This document shows, piece by piece, positions 22,614 through 34,751 of a DNA stretch of 64,000 nt. This stretch comes from Heterostelium album PN500 (Eukaryota > Evosea > Eumycetozoa > Acytosteliales > Acytosteliaceae). Location: positions 1,302,001 through 1,366,000 of the forward strand of contig NW_008805068.1 of assembly GCF_000004825.1 (NCBI RefSeq), in the 5' to 3' direction. Position numbers and translations under genes: made by a program. Each line of letters opens with the position of its first letter. Within the stretch, counting starts at the first letter, position 1. Under the pieces are notes generated by a model. The model was not told the origin of the DNA. It saw nothing but the letters and a program-made list of their open reading frames with translations, and did not search any database.

Positions 22614-24596
22614 TATTATCTATCTATCTATTTAATATATATAAATATTTATTGTATTGATGATTAAACTACTACTACTAGTATGATGCAATGATTAAAT
22701 AATTGGTAGGAATGTATGAATATATTGGGAAACAAAAACAATAATTAAAAAAACTACTACTTTTCTTTTGAATTTTTTTAAACACGCACCAACTAAATTT
22801 TTTATTAATAAAAATTGTGAGTGAAATAAAATAAAGAAGCAAAAAAATGGAATGGAGATATTTTATGTTTTTTTTTTCCTTAACTGCAAGGATGGTGATT
22901 GATGCAAAAATAAAAAAATAAGGAAACAAATTCAACTAAGATTAGATGATCTTTTTATTATTTGTTTTTAAAATAGATATAAAATATAATGATTTGTAAA
23001 AAATCAAAAACAATAATATGATTTTATTTATATTTTGTTTGTTTTTTGTTTAAGAGTGAAGTAAATAATGATCAACTGTCCCAGTTTAAATAGTTTTAGC
23101 AACAGGTTTCAATTGACAGGATGTGTAGGAAAGTGTGGCAAGCAAGCTTTCGTTTTTAGTAAAAAAATAGAAAAAAAACATTATATTTTATGAGTGAAAA
23201 AAAGTAAAAAAATCTTATGCTGATTTTATTGGGATTCACGTCATTTAATCTTTGTTTTAGTAAGCACCTATTAGTTTGTGGGTTCAGAAAGTTCCAATGA
23301 TATTTTTTTTTATCATCACTTTTAAATACGATTTATTGGGTGGGTTCGACAACTCTGAGGAACACCCCCAACCATAGAAGGAAGATGATGTAACAACAAT
23401 CGTTCCTTTAATCATGATATATTTTGATATTTTTTTGAAGGGTTGGTATTCGAGTAGACCAATATTTGCATTATCAATTGTTTGCTAAATTGGATTGAAA
23501 CAGCTCAAAATATATGTGACCCAGGCGAAAAAAATCACTTATTTCTCTCATCGAATCAAAAAAAAAATCTAGTTTGGAGACCATCTTAACTAAAGCTTTT
23601 AGGAGTTTGGGTTTTGAAAGGTTGGGTTGTTAAGATCATCATCATCATATAAATATTTACTTATTTAAATGAGTAAATAAGTAGGAATTTATTTTTATTT
23701 TTTTATCAATCTTTTTTTTTCAGAATACAATACAATCATACTGTAACAAAAGGATTGTATCTTACTATTCAAACTATTATTAATTTTCGTACAAATAAAA
23801 ATCCGAAATCTTCTTAAGATATAGATTTTTACAAAAATATCTAAATTATCTGGATAAATTTTATAATGATATTTTTGTCTCTCGACTAGCAATCATGAAG
23901 ATTTTTTTACTTTTGGAATGCCAATGTGTGCATCTCGAAATGAATTGTATACATGTAACCCTTAACTATCAAGAAAAAGATTCACATTGGTATCTTTCTA
24001 AAAATCACATCAAAGATCTTTTAATGATTCTCGTAGCTATCATACCTTCAGAAGTGATTACCACTTCTCAATTAATTAATTCGAACATTAATGGTTAATT
24101 CTATTTATTTTTTTATTTTGAAAACATTATCAATAATTGTTTATAAATTAAAAAATTAAGAACTTTTTTTTTGTTTTGTAAAATGAATTATGACAAAAAA
24201 AACAAACAGTTAATAAAATTGATGATTGTTACACTTTCTTGTTAATTTCATCAGTCTTTTACATTAAGAGGATTAATCATTCAAATTTAACAACACAAAA
24301 ATGGGGAAACACCTAATTAAGATATTAATCAAAAATTAAAATAAACAAAAAAAAAAAAAAAGTTTTTTCGAATTTTTTAATGATTGGTGTTTCACTAATT
24401 GAAGGTTAAAAGAAACTCAAAGCAACAAGATATATAAATTAGCTAAATAAGTTATTTATTATAATATATTCATATATTTGATCTATTTCTATTTGTAAAA
24501 AGAATTTCCACAAAGAAAGAAGTCTCTTTTTGCTAGTGTGTGAGAGGGGAGTACGAGATAGTTTGACAGAGAGACAGTAGAGAGAAAGAGAGAGAG
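22614..24596. other. 2 kb intergenic region with several hairpins
   Basis: Lies between the diverging starts of the permease and the DnaJ/MYND gene. A 67-codon frame at 23895-24098 has no support. GC-richer islands at about 23090-23170 and 23330-23640 contain a 12 bp stem with two mismatches (TTGGGTGGGTTC/GAACACCCCCAA, about 23336-23371) and an 8 bp stem ATCTTAAC/GTTAAGAT (about 23583-23633). They may be small RNA genes or regulatory DNA. Confidence 0.4.
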
Positions 24597-26635
24597 ATGG
24601 AGTTACCATCACCTTACGAGATACTCGGTATCGAGAAAACAGATGATCCTGTAGAGATAAAGCAAGCCTACAGACAAATGGCTTTAAAGTATCATCCAGA
24701 TAAAAATCCAAATGCAGGTAATAAGGTATGTCAATCAATCAAAAGAAAGCTGATTATCTTTATTAAAAAGGGAATTAGACAATGTATCGATTTCTAATAT
24801 TCATTCTTTTCTATTGTTTACTTTTTGTTTTTCTAATTTGTGTGATTTTAAAGTTTCAGGAAATCAATAAAGCATATCAAATTCTTTCGAATGAAGATTC
24901 AAAGCTATTCTTTGATTCATTTGGATACGAAGGTTTGATACTAAATGAAAAGTTAAACTCAAGAGGTGAAAACAATCTAATGGGAATGGGTCATATCGAT
25001 TTCATTTTGTATACTTTCATTGGTATTGGATTACTTTTTAGGTGTTTATACAGAGTGGTATGTTGTTTGTAGAATTTCAAAGATTTCGCATTAATTAGAT
25101 AATTAATAATTAATATTTTCTTCTTCTTCTTCTTCTTCTTTGATTGATTTTGTTTAATTAGGATATTTGCATCTATATTTACATTATATTTTATATATTT
25201 GACAAAGAGATCACCAGATCTTTCATTTTGTCTGTTCATACTGATATCGAATCTTGTTTTATACTTTATATTACCAACACGAATTCTACCAACGGTAACC
25301 AACTTTGTTATCTATGGTATCGTTCTTTTGTGGCCCAACATCACCAAGAAGAACTCTTCATTAACAGTAACCATTTGGATTTCGATCATAATCATCGATA
25401 TTTGGAGAGGAATTAGATTTGAACACTGGATATGGCGATTCCTAAGTTTGAACATCATCATCTTTGGAAGTATCATTTTGATGCTCATGGGAATCTATGT
25501 TTTAAAGAAACCTGAAACTGGTGTAAGTAATCAATCAATCAATCAAACCGCGCATTCATATTATGTGTACACATTCTAACCAACAATCCAAATCAATAGC
25601 CAAAACTATATGTTCATGTACTATTGTTTTTAGTAAAGATAATCAAGAGTCTAGATGTAATGACACTAGTTTTTGTTGTTTTTTGGTGTCCAGTTTGGAT
25701 TTTGGATTATTTCACTGGCAGAAGAATTGAATGGTTAATTCCACCTGCAATCTTCTTTATTAAAGTAAGTTTAGTTTTGAATGCTAGCGATTTCATTATA
25801 AAACATCATTCTAATCAATTCTATTTAGCTCTTTGTATTTGATGGAAAGATAAAGATATTTTTACCAATGATTGCTTCGATTGCATTTGTCTACTATCTG
25901 GTACCTTCGTGGTTATATAATTTCGCTTCCAACTACATCATCCATATTTTGTCGCATCTCTTGGTATTTAAACTGAAAGCTGCACTCGTTGAGAAGTTTG
26001 ATAGTGAGCCATTCTCAGAGATCGATGAATCAGAGAAGCAGTTGCTTCAGCGTTCCAACGGACAAATCAAAATGGGAATACTATTTTTTATTATCCAATA
26101 TTTCTTGGACTTTGGTACTGACAAATGGTTCTTCCTTGGTGCGACATCACTTGGTTATTCGGTAGTACTCATCATTGAATTGTATTTCTTTTCTTTTTCA
26201 ATAAAGAATACTGATGAAGAACCAGCTTCAACACCAACAGCAACAGAATCAGTACACAATAACAGCAACAACAACAACACTAATAATAATAGCAATAGTA
26301 GTAGTGGTAGCGAAAAGAAAAACAAAAAGTCAAATTCGACAACAACTACCAACAGAGTTGATGATCATCATAAAAACAACTCACCTTTGAAAGCCAATGT
26401 ATATAATTCAAAAGAAGGTGAAGAATCAAATACTGCAGCATCCGGTGAGTCTCAGACTGCAGTCAACTCATCGCCATCCACTAAAAAGCAATCAAGTAGC
26501 GCATTGGATAAGCGATGCCAAACATGTTTCAAATCGGCCAACCTCAAAAAGTGTGGAAGATGTCAACAGGTCTATTACTGTTCAAAAGAGTGTCAGATCA
26601 AAAACTGGAATTTTCACAAATCCATATGTTCATAA
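24597..26635 (+). CDS. J-domain, multi-membrane, MYND zinc-finger protein
   Basis: Join 24597..24725, 24854..25041 (donor uncertain; 25068 also keeps frame), 25162..25522, 25600..25764, 25829..26635 (about 549 aa). Residues 5-65 are a J domain: [22 protein letters not shown], intact HPD in YHPDKNP, then EINKAYQIL. Some 9-10 hydrophobic helices follow (about 95-390). A Ser/Asn/Thr-rich linker leads to a C-terminal MYND finger: C-x2-C...C-x2-C...[12 protein letters not shown]-x-H-x3-C. J domains activate Hsp70; MYND fingers bind peptides. The layout suggests an Hsp70 recruiter on an organelle membrane with a cytosolic MYND tail. Domains are clear; the role is inference. Confidence 0.82.
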
Positions 26636-26826
26636 AAAACAAAACAAAACAAAGCTTAAAATAGATTTATAATAATAAATCATTTTTTAGAACAACCATT
26701 ATTAATTATTTTGGTATATTATAATTGTTTTTTTTTATTTATATAATTAAAAATTTTATAGTTTGTTTTTTTTGTTTTTTTCGGTTTTAGTTTTTTTTTT
26801 TTATAAATATGTTGTTATTACTTTTT

Positions 26827-29463
26827 TTAATTTTGTTTCTTTGTAGATGCTCTTTTACTAACACGCTCTGGTACAAAGTTCTTTTTGAAGATGGCACTTT
26901 GTTCTGATGACAATGGGATACCCTTGTCTCTGAGTTCTTCGATGATTGTGTTTAGTTTCTCGGTAACTTTCTTCTCGACCTTCTCGGTGTAGTGTCTTGT
27001 CTTATTTACATAGTGGCTAAACTTTTGCATATGTGGCGAGCTGGAGACGGCCTCGTTGACAATCTCTTGGATTCCACGAGCGATACCGGATTGCGAACGG
27101 ATCTTGGTACCGTAGAGCTTCTTCATGTGTGGATGTTCGACGTACTTTACAAACAAAAAGTTGGCGACCTGCGATGAGATGGCGATCGCAAACAATGGGA
27201 GACTACCACCGATCAACGAGAGACCATAGTATCCAGCGAAACCAAGCACAGAGTCTGGGTTGTTCAAGAAACGGTAGATACCGGTATAATAGAGCTTAGT
27301 TGGGACTTCATCAATAAAGAAATCACCGTAGAACCAACCGAATTCACCGAGAACCTCCAAAGTTGAGACCGATGACCAGACATTCAACAAAATCAAAAGG
27401 ATACCAATGATTTGTCTCCAGAACATACTTCCAAAGAAGTTCAAATTGATTTCGGCAACCTTGAAGAAACAACATGTGAATGAAATATGAGCCATCATAA
27501 CACAAAGATTATAAATACTAGAAAAATGATGGATAATTAGTAAATTTGTTAAAGAAAGTAATAATAGATTTATATATATATATAGTTACCTCTTCCAATT
27601 TTCGAAAGCATGATGGCTATCTAGATTTAGTGATGCAAATCTATTTGTCCACCATTGTGATTGTGATTGAAGACGTAAAACCAAACCCAATCCAAATGAA
27701 AGCATGAGACGCCAGAAAACAGCTTGAATGACATAGAAGGACACTGGCAAATTAATGAGATTAAGTGCAACGGTGTAGAGAATAATCATAAGAGTGAACA
27801 AATCACCACTACGCAAGAAGAAGAAGTTCTTCATAACAATGAGATCATGTCCAAAGTATGAGTTGACCTTGTCCTTACGAACGAACGGATCTTCGACGAT
27901 ATCTGGATAGGTCTTTTGGATGTGTGGATCTTCGACGAGCACCAAAAATAGCATCTGACAAAAGTGTGCAAACAAACTAACATAGAGTACAGTATAAGAT
28001 TGTGAAATTAAACTGGCACCATAATAGAATGAATAACTAATTATTTAGGAAATAAAAAAAAAAAACAAAATAAAAGTGAAATTAGTATTTGTATCGAAAA
28101 AATATTATCATGTAGATTAATGAATTGTTGAATTCAACACTTACCCAATGGTATACATTGGATGTGGGGAAATTGAGAATACACGATCGAATGTCAATTT
28201 CTGTTCGACCAAAAAGAAGAAATCACCCCAATACCAAGCGAAATCCTTGACTACACGGTAGGCATCGGTCTTGGCCCAGAATGTAAAGATACACAAGAAT
28301 GCACCAATCAAATAACATGGAATCAATGTCCAGTTGGCGTCCTCTGGTATACTAAAGTAACGAAGAGCAAATACAACATAGGTAACCAAATCCATAGCCA
28401 ATACAATATCGACAACATGTCTAAAAGCTAACCATGCATTATAAGCTGCTGGTGTTTTCTTTAGAAATAGAAATAGAAAAATAAAAATGGAGAAACAAAC
28501 AAATAATTATTAATTAAATTGAATAATAATTTAATAATATTTAAAGCAATTAATTAATTTGTTTACTTACATCAAAATTATAATCACTTCCCATTCCGGT
28601 TTCACAGAAATTCTTTACTTTTTCATATAATGGATGTGATGGTGTAAATGTTTTGAAAAGGTTAGTCAGCGACTTATTCTTTGATTGGTACAACAATAAT
28701 AATCCAAGTCCGATATTATAGGCGAATCTCCAGAACAAGAAGAACCCAATAAAGAACCATCCTGGCAAATTGAATAATAACAATAATAAACTGAGTAGTG
28801 ATGCATTCTTGGCGTAATCGAAAAATGACCATTCCGACAATGGATGTAATGATAATGGATTTTTGGTGTATGGCAATGGGAATCCTTGAAATTTAAAATT
28901 ATTATTATTAGATTTTGATTGTTACAATGATGATCGCAGTTCTAAAAGTTCAGATTCAACTTACTGGTTCCATCATCACAAACACCTATCAATTTCTTCT
29001 CCTTCTTGGGATCGGAGTTTGTGGAAGGTGAATCGGATTCAGAGTCCGAGGAGAACACAAGATTAGCCATTTTCGGTACTGCATGCTGTGGTGTCGACTC
29101 TAATGATGTTGATGATGGTTGCTTTTTAACTCTTTGCTTTGGTGTCGCTGGTAGTGAACTACTCTTTTGTTGATGACCACTCTCGTTAGTGTGGTTGTTG
29201 CTGTTGTTGTTGGCTGTCTCCTGCTCACTGTCCTCGCTACTGCTACTGCTGCTACTGGTAACTTTATCGCTTAAAAAACTATTGCTATTACTATCGCTAT
29301 ATACATCTTTCGCTGATACAACCTGATCACGAAGTTGTATCAAGGCAGCAGTGCGATCACCGACCTCCTCTTCCATGGTCGTCGAAGAACTATTCACTAC
29401 TTTCTCAGCGGTGGCATCTTCGAATTCCTCTACCAAATGATCTACGTTTTCAGACGACATCAT
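26827..29463 (-). CDS. Phosphatidylethanolamine N-methyltransferase, Cho2 type
   Basis: Complement of join 26827..27517, 27590..28036, 28145..28458, 28571..28884, 28965..29463 (754 aa). It methylates phosphatidylethanolamine with S-adenosylmethionine towards phosphatidylcholine, in the ER membrane. Exon 3 ends in TFDRVFSISPHPMYTIG and exon 5 carries YYTGIYRFLNNPDSVLGFAGYYG: the two repeated methyltransferase cores of fungal Cho2, versus a single core in animal PEMT. Many membrane helices. The first 150 residues are acidic, Ser-rich and probably cytosolic. The C-terminal 100 residues form a charged helical tail, also a Cho2 trait. Two adjacent ATGs start the frame. Confidence 0.9.
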
Positions 29464-30305
29464 TTCCTATATAACTCTGTCAAACAAACTGATCGATCGT
29501 AAACCTAAATATAACTTTTTGTCACTATTTATCTATTTATCTATTTATTTGATAAATATTTGTACAAATAAAAATGATTTGATTGTGTTTCAAATCAAAC
29601 TATTATAATTTATAGTTTGTAAACGGAAAAACAAAAACTGTGATATTGTTGTTTTTTTTGTTTATTTTTTTGCAGTGGTAAACTGGATTAGTGAAAAGTG
29701 GGTGTATGTGTGTGTTGGATTATTGATATTTTTGACAACAAAAACAACTATGATTGTAGGAAACACAATAAAAACCAACAATAACAAAAAAATCATTGCA
29801 ATTTTCGATGAGGAGTCTTGAAACAGAAAAAAAAAAAAAAACTCATAACTAAATTTGACTTTTTCCATTTAATTTTTTTTATTTTTATTTTTTATTTTTT
29901 GGAATGAACGTGACTTTTGCAAATATTTCGTTCAACCTTTTCATCTTATCTGATGAATCATCATACTACTATATTTATATATTTTATTCAAAAAAATAAA
30001 TAAATAAATAAAATATAATAAAAATTAAATTAAAGTTTTAATCTGTTCTAACTAATTAAACTTTTAAAAATAACACACCATCAAAAAGAGTTTAAATTAT
30101 TTGTTTAGGTTTTGGAGGTGTGTTTTTAGGGTAGGGATTTGAATTATTATTTTATTTGTTTCCCAAAAATGGGGTAAGGAAATGGGCTATTTTGATTTAC
30201 AAAAATTGGTATTACTTGTTTGTTTGTTTGTTGTTGTTTTTTTTGGTTACTTTTTCTTTTTCTTATTGTTTTTCCACCTTTTTTATAAATATAGATAGAT
30301 AGTAA
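29464..30305. other. AT-rich intergenic spacer
   Basis: Upstream of CHO2 and downstream of the PP2C fusion gene. Long T and A runs; nothing else recognised. Confidence 0.5.
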
Positions 30306-33300
30306 TTATGATTGATGATTGTTATTATTATTATTATTATTCAAATATATAATTGCCACTGTAATATTATCTTTACTATTTCTTCTAAGTGCTTCCTCTA
30401 TTAGTCTATCTGCAACATTTGATTGCTTTAATGATGATATTGATGATAGTGATGATAGTGATGATGATGATGATGTATTATTATTGTTGATATTTGTTTC
30501 TTGTTGATTATTGTTGTTATTATCATTTAAAATAAAGTCCGATACTTCTTGGTAGGTGAATACATCCCATAGACCATCGGTTGCCATAACTATAAACTGA
30601 TCGGCCTTGGTAATGTTATGAATGTGATTGTCTGGCTCGGCAATGACGAGGTCTTTGAGAGAACGATCTCCGAATGCTCTCGTCACCGAGAGGATACCGT
30701 TGACTCTGAGTGTTCCGTACTGGATGATAGTGCCACCGGCTTGTTCAACTCTTTCTCGTTCTCTCTGATTCTTTGGTGTGTGAGAGGTCGACATGACAGA
30801 AGCACGTCCGCCACTGCACAGTATCACCTCAGAGTCACCGAGGTTGCTGATGTAGACTTTGTCGCGTTGGACAATGGCGGTCGCCACGGTGGTTCCAGCC
30901 TTGCGCTCGTCACGCTCGGCAATCTCGAGGAACGCTTTGTTCGTATCGAGAAAACCGTTGTGTATGCTCTCGATGGGATCGTGACTCTCGCTGCCAGTGC
31001 CAAAGCTATTGAATTTGTTTTTGCTGTAGATGTTGAACGCCAGATTGGTTTTGGCGTACTCGGCGGCGATGCTTCCGCTGTGTCCGTCGAAAACACCGAC
31101 AAACAACTGGTCGTGTTTCACATCCTGACTGATACCGTAGAGATAGTCTGGCTGCTCAATGACAACGTGCTTGTCCTCCATCTGTGGACGTTGTCCGGTT
31201 GTCTCGGAAGTGACGATTTTGAACCAGTGGGCCACCGATGAATCTGCCGAGTGTGGCTCCTCTTCGAACGACTTTTTCTCTTCGTCCAAGAGCTCCTCGA
31301 TGATCCATCGCAATCTGTCGATGTCCACTGCTTTCTCGGTGCTGGAAGCGTTGCTGTCGAGCGATGCCGCCAAGGAGAGCGGTGCCGGTGTCGGAGCGGG
31401 CTTGGGAGCGAGCAAACTTCGGAGGTCGGTCATACTGCCGTTGAGCGAGGGTGGCGGTGTTTTCTGTGCGGCGGCGGGTGGCGGTGCAGTCACAAAGGTA
31501 ATCTCAATCTTGTCAGAGTTGATGACACTGGTCACGATCGAGCGTATCCTTTTGATTTCGGCGCGAGTCGCAAGACGGTCGTGTTTCCACCAGTTGCTAC
31601 GGATGTGCTGTAGTGCAATGTCAAAGGCGGCCGGCTCCAGCTCCTCGATGGCGACTGTCGAGCGAGCGAAATCGGAGCGAGTCGGTTTGCCAAACAGCTG
31701 GTTCACTTTGTTGTAGCTGGCCAGTCGCTGCGAACGTATGTCTACGGGTGCGCCGTCCTTGCTGGTGGAGATCGACGCAAGAGTGGGAGGTGTGCGCTTG
31801 GTTTTGACGAGACCGGCCGGACCGGAGCTAGCGGCGCCACCAGCCTGACGGTTCGAGACAAACGCGGCAATCGGATTCGATAGATCTTTGTTGAAAGTGG
31901 GTGGAGCAGTCAACGATTGTAAATTGGCAGGCTTAACCTTTGGTAGATTCGATAGATTCGAGAGAAGATCACCAGAGTTCTGCAAACTATTACTTTGTAA
32001 TGACCCATGGAGGTGGTTGTTTCCAATCACTAAATTCTTTGTACTATTATTTATACTATTTAAATTATCTATACTACTACTACTACTACTACTACTGTTA
32101 TTATTACTATTACTATTGTTACAAATAAGGTTGTCGGGTGCGGAGAATGATAAAGGTGATGGTGATGATTCCGTTGATTTAATAGTATTATTTTCTAAAA
32201 ATAATTTTATCAAAAATGATATATCTTGTAAATTCTTTGAAGATTTACTATCTTCTATTTGTCTATATATTGTAATGATAGTTAGGTTAGTAACGATTGA
32301 TTAGTTATGAATAGATTTGTTGGTTAGTTTCGTAATTATACATACTTTTTGAGTGTTGAAAGTGTAGAGAATCTATATATAAGTGATGATGATGATGTTT
32401 TTCGCAATGCTATACAACAGTTTGATTGATCGTTATAAGAAATAATTACATTATTATTTGGTGATGGTGATGGTGATGATGTTGATGGTGATGGTGATTG
32501 TTCAAGATGACATATGATAGAGTTATTATTATGATTATTATTATTATTATTGTTATTGTTATTATTATTATTATTATTACCACGGGGTATTAATTTATCG
32601 ATTTTCGTAATACTTTGATCAGACCATTTGCAAACCAAGTTTACAATATCATTATTTGTATTGAATGCAATCATCGATGACTTTATAGATGTACCTTCAT
32701 AGTTGATTGCATCTGCTGTCCAACCGCAAACAGTCGGTAACTCTTGAATCTCAATATCAATTGAAAACTCTTTAATACTGTTATTATCAGCAACAGTTGA
32801 CTAGTTATTAGAGGAAATAGAAATAGAAAAGTAGATGAATTGTGTATGTGTGTGTTAATAGATATATGAATTCATGTTAATTAATTAATGTTTTTGGTTC
32901 GCTCGTTAAACGACTTACAAATTGATATTCACTATTGGCTATGTTATCTTCGATGCTCAGTGCACATAGAGATGCAGGATTCGATGGACACTTTACACTT
33001 TTGACGTTCGAGCTGAACTGACCATCTACCTTGATATCGATGGAAATTGATTTGCTGGTGTGGTAGCGGTAGGGCAGTCGCACAGAGATGACCTTACCAC
33101 TGAAACACAGCTCCTTTATATATTTCGTTTTCAAAAGGACCTGCTTCTCCGGCAGTAAGTCTATACAATGTTTAGAAATATGTTGTTGTTGCTGTTCATT
33201 ATCCGTCAGCTCTGAATACAGCGACGACTGCTCCATCACTATAACACCAGCAATGCTAGACTCCAAACAAAACAGTGATCCTAATTCTATTACTTCATCT

Positions 33301-33565
33301 TTTTCAACACTATTTATATTGTAGGTAGTTTATATGGATCGTCGTAACACATTCATTTCGTATTTAATTAATAACAAGCATTGGAAACAAACAAACAAAC
33401 ATTGTTGTTGATTTTATTGACTTACCAAACGTTGATCGGTATGCTCGAGGTATTTCTATAGGCAATAGTACAGCATATCTCACAACATCTATCGAGTAAC
33501 GTGAGATGATAGGACACTGCTACTATCTCCAATCCAGTGTCATGTGATACTAGATTGAATACCAT
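30306..33565 (-). CDS. VIT-like N-terminus fused to PP2C Ser/Thr phosphatase
   Basis: Complement of join 30306..32262, 32346..32800, 32919..33309, 33426..33565 (980 aa); all joins keep frame. Residues about 685-970 are a full PP2C domain: TTGQRPQMEDKH, GVFDGHSGSIAAEYAK, AGTTVATAI, NLGDSEVIL, SVTRAFGDRSLK, ATDGLWDVF and SKDNITVAII, with all usual metal Asp residues. Residues 1-165 resemble a vault/inter-alpha-trypsin (VIT) beta domain: IAYRNTSSIPINV, then LLPEKQVLLKTKYIKEL...SVRLPYRY. Residues 170-330 resemble the linker that follows VIT in VWA proteins, but no VWA metal site is present. The middle is Pro/Ala/Ser-rich and strikingly GC-rich. PP2C is certain; the VIT call is inference. The ATG at 33565 is the first in frame. 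Confidence 0.8.
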
Positions 33566-34751
33566 TCTTAACTTTACTTATCACCACTCTGTTTTATTTT
33601 TTTGTTGCTTTTTCTTTTTGTGTTTCCTACTACTACAACTATTACTATTACTCTATAATTCTACAACACCAAACTACACACTCTACTACTTCTATTCTAT
33701 TCTATTCTTTTCAAATTACTTTACAACTACAACGATATTTTAATGATAGCTATTACACCTTCCTTTTGTTTGTTTTTTTTGTCTTTTTTTGTTTTTTGTT
33801 TTTTGTTTTTTTTAAAAGCAAAAAATGCTCGTTATTATTATTATTACTTTATCTTATTCTAAATATATTGTTTGTTATTATTGCTATTGTTGTTGTACCC
33901 AAATTGGGTTAGCAGATACAATAAACGATTTAATAAATTAGTTGATTGATTGATTGATTTTAAATTTTAGTATAGAGTAGAGTGATAACAACAATAACTA
34001 TCTAAATAAACAAAACGAAACGAAACTAATAATTGTGTATTAAATTTAAAAATACAGTATTGATGTGATTGATATTTCTATTAATAGTATGATTTCTTAT
34101 TAACTATTAATTATTACAAGATTATTATTTTGTTGAAAATAATTTTTTTTGCGAATTTTTTTTATTTAATTTTTTTTTGCAACTTTATTTTTTTTTTTTT
34201 TTTTTGTTTTGAATATCCATACACAATAGCACAGACAAGATTTTGTGTATTGTGTGTGTTGGTGTTAAGCCTTGCGCTACGATATCTTTCGTATTACTGA
34301 TGAGATTAGATATCGATTTCAAATTTCTTTCAGATGGTTATAATGAAAAAAAACAAAAAAGGAAAATCAATAATTTATAAATAAAAAAAAAAGAATATGG
34401 ACCATAGATTTGTCAACCTTTGAATCAAATAGATTTCAATTTAATTTCAAAAAAAAAAATATAAATTTAATTATTTTAAAAATAATAGAGATTTATTTAA
34501 TTCTGAGTAAAATTGTAAATATTTAAAGCAAATTCCACTTGGATTCTATTTACCTTTAACAACAACTATTTGTTTGCGAATCAACAAACATATGTTTTAC
34601 AAAAAATTTGAAACCTGTCAAAAAAAAATTCTTGGAAGTTTTTTTCTCATCAAAAAAAAATGAAATTCACTCCCTCTTTTCATTTGTTTAAAAATGCATG
34701 TAAATAAATACAATGAAATCGTTGTTATTATAGTTAAATGAGAGAGAGAAG
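33566..34751. other. Divergent promoter region
   Basis: 1.2 kb between the starts of the PP2C fusion gene (minus) and condensin CAP-G (plus). T-runs at 34180-34205 and a TTGATTGATTGATTGATT repeat near 33943. No gene seen. Confidence 0.5.

Noticed and set aside
23895-24098. 67-codon frame in the permease/DnaJ gap
   Set aside because: Starts in AT-rich DNA, no homology recognised, no splice support; weak but not excluded.
30618-31716. Plus-strand frames of 185-207 codons opposite the PP2C fusion gene
   Set aside because: Caused by the GC-rich coding strand having few stops in antisense; no protein-family sense.
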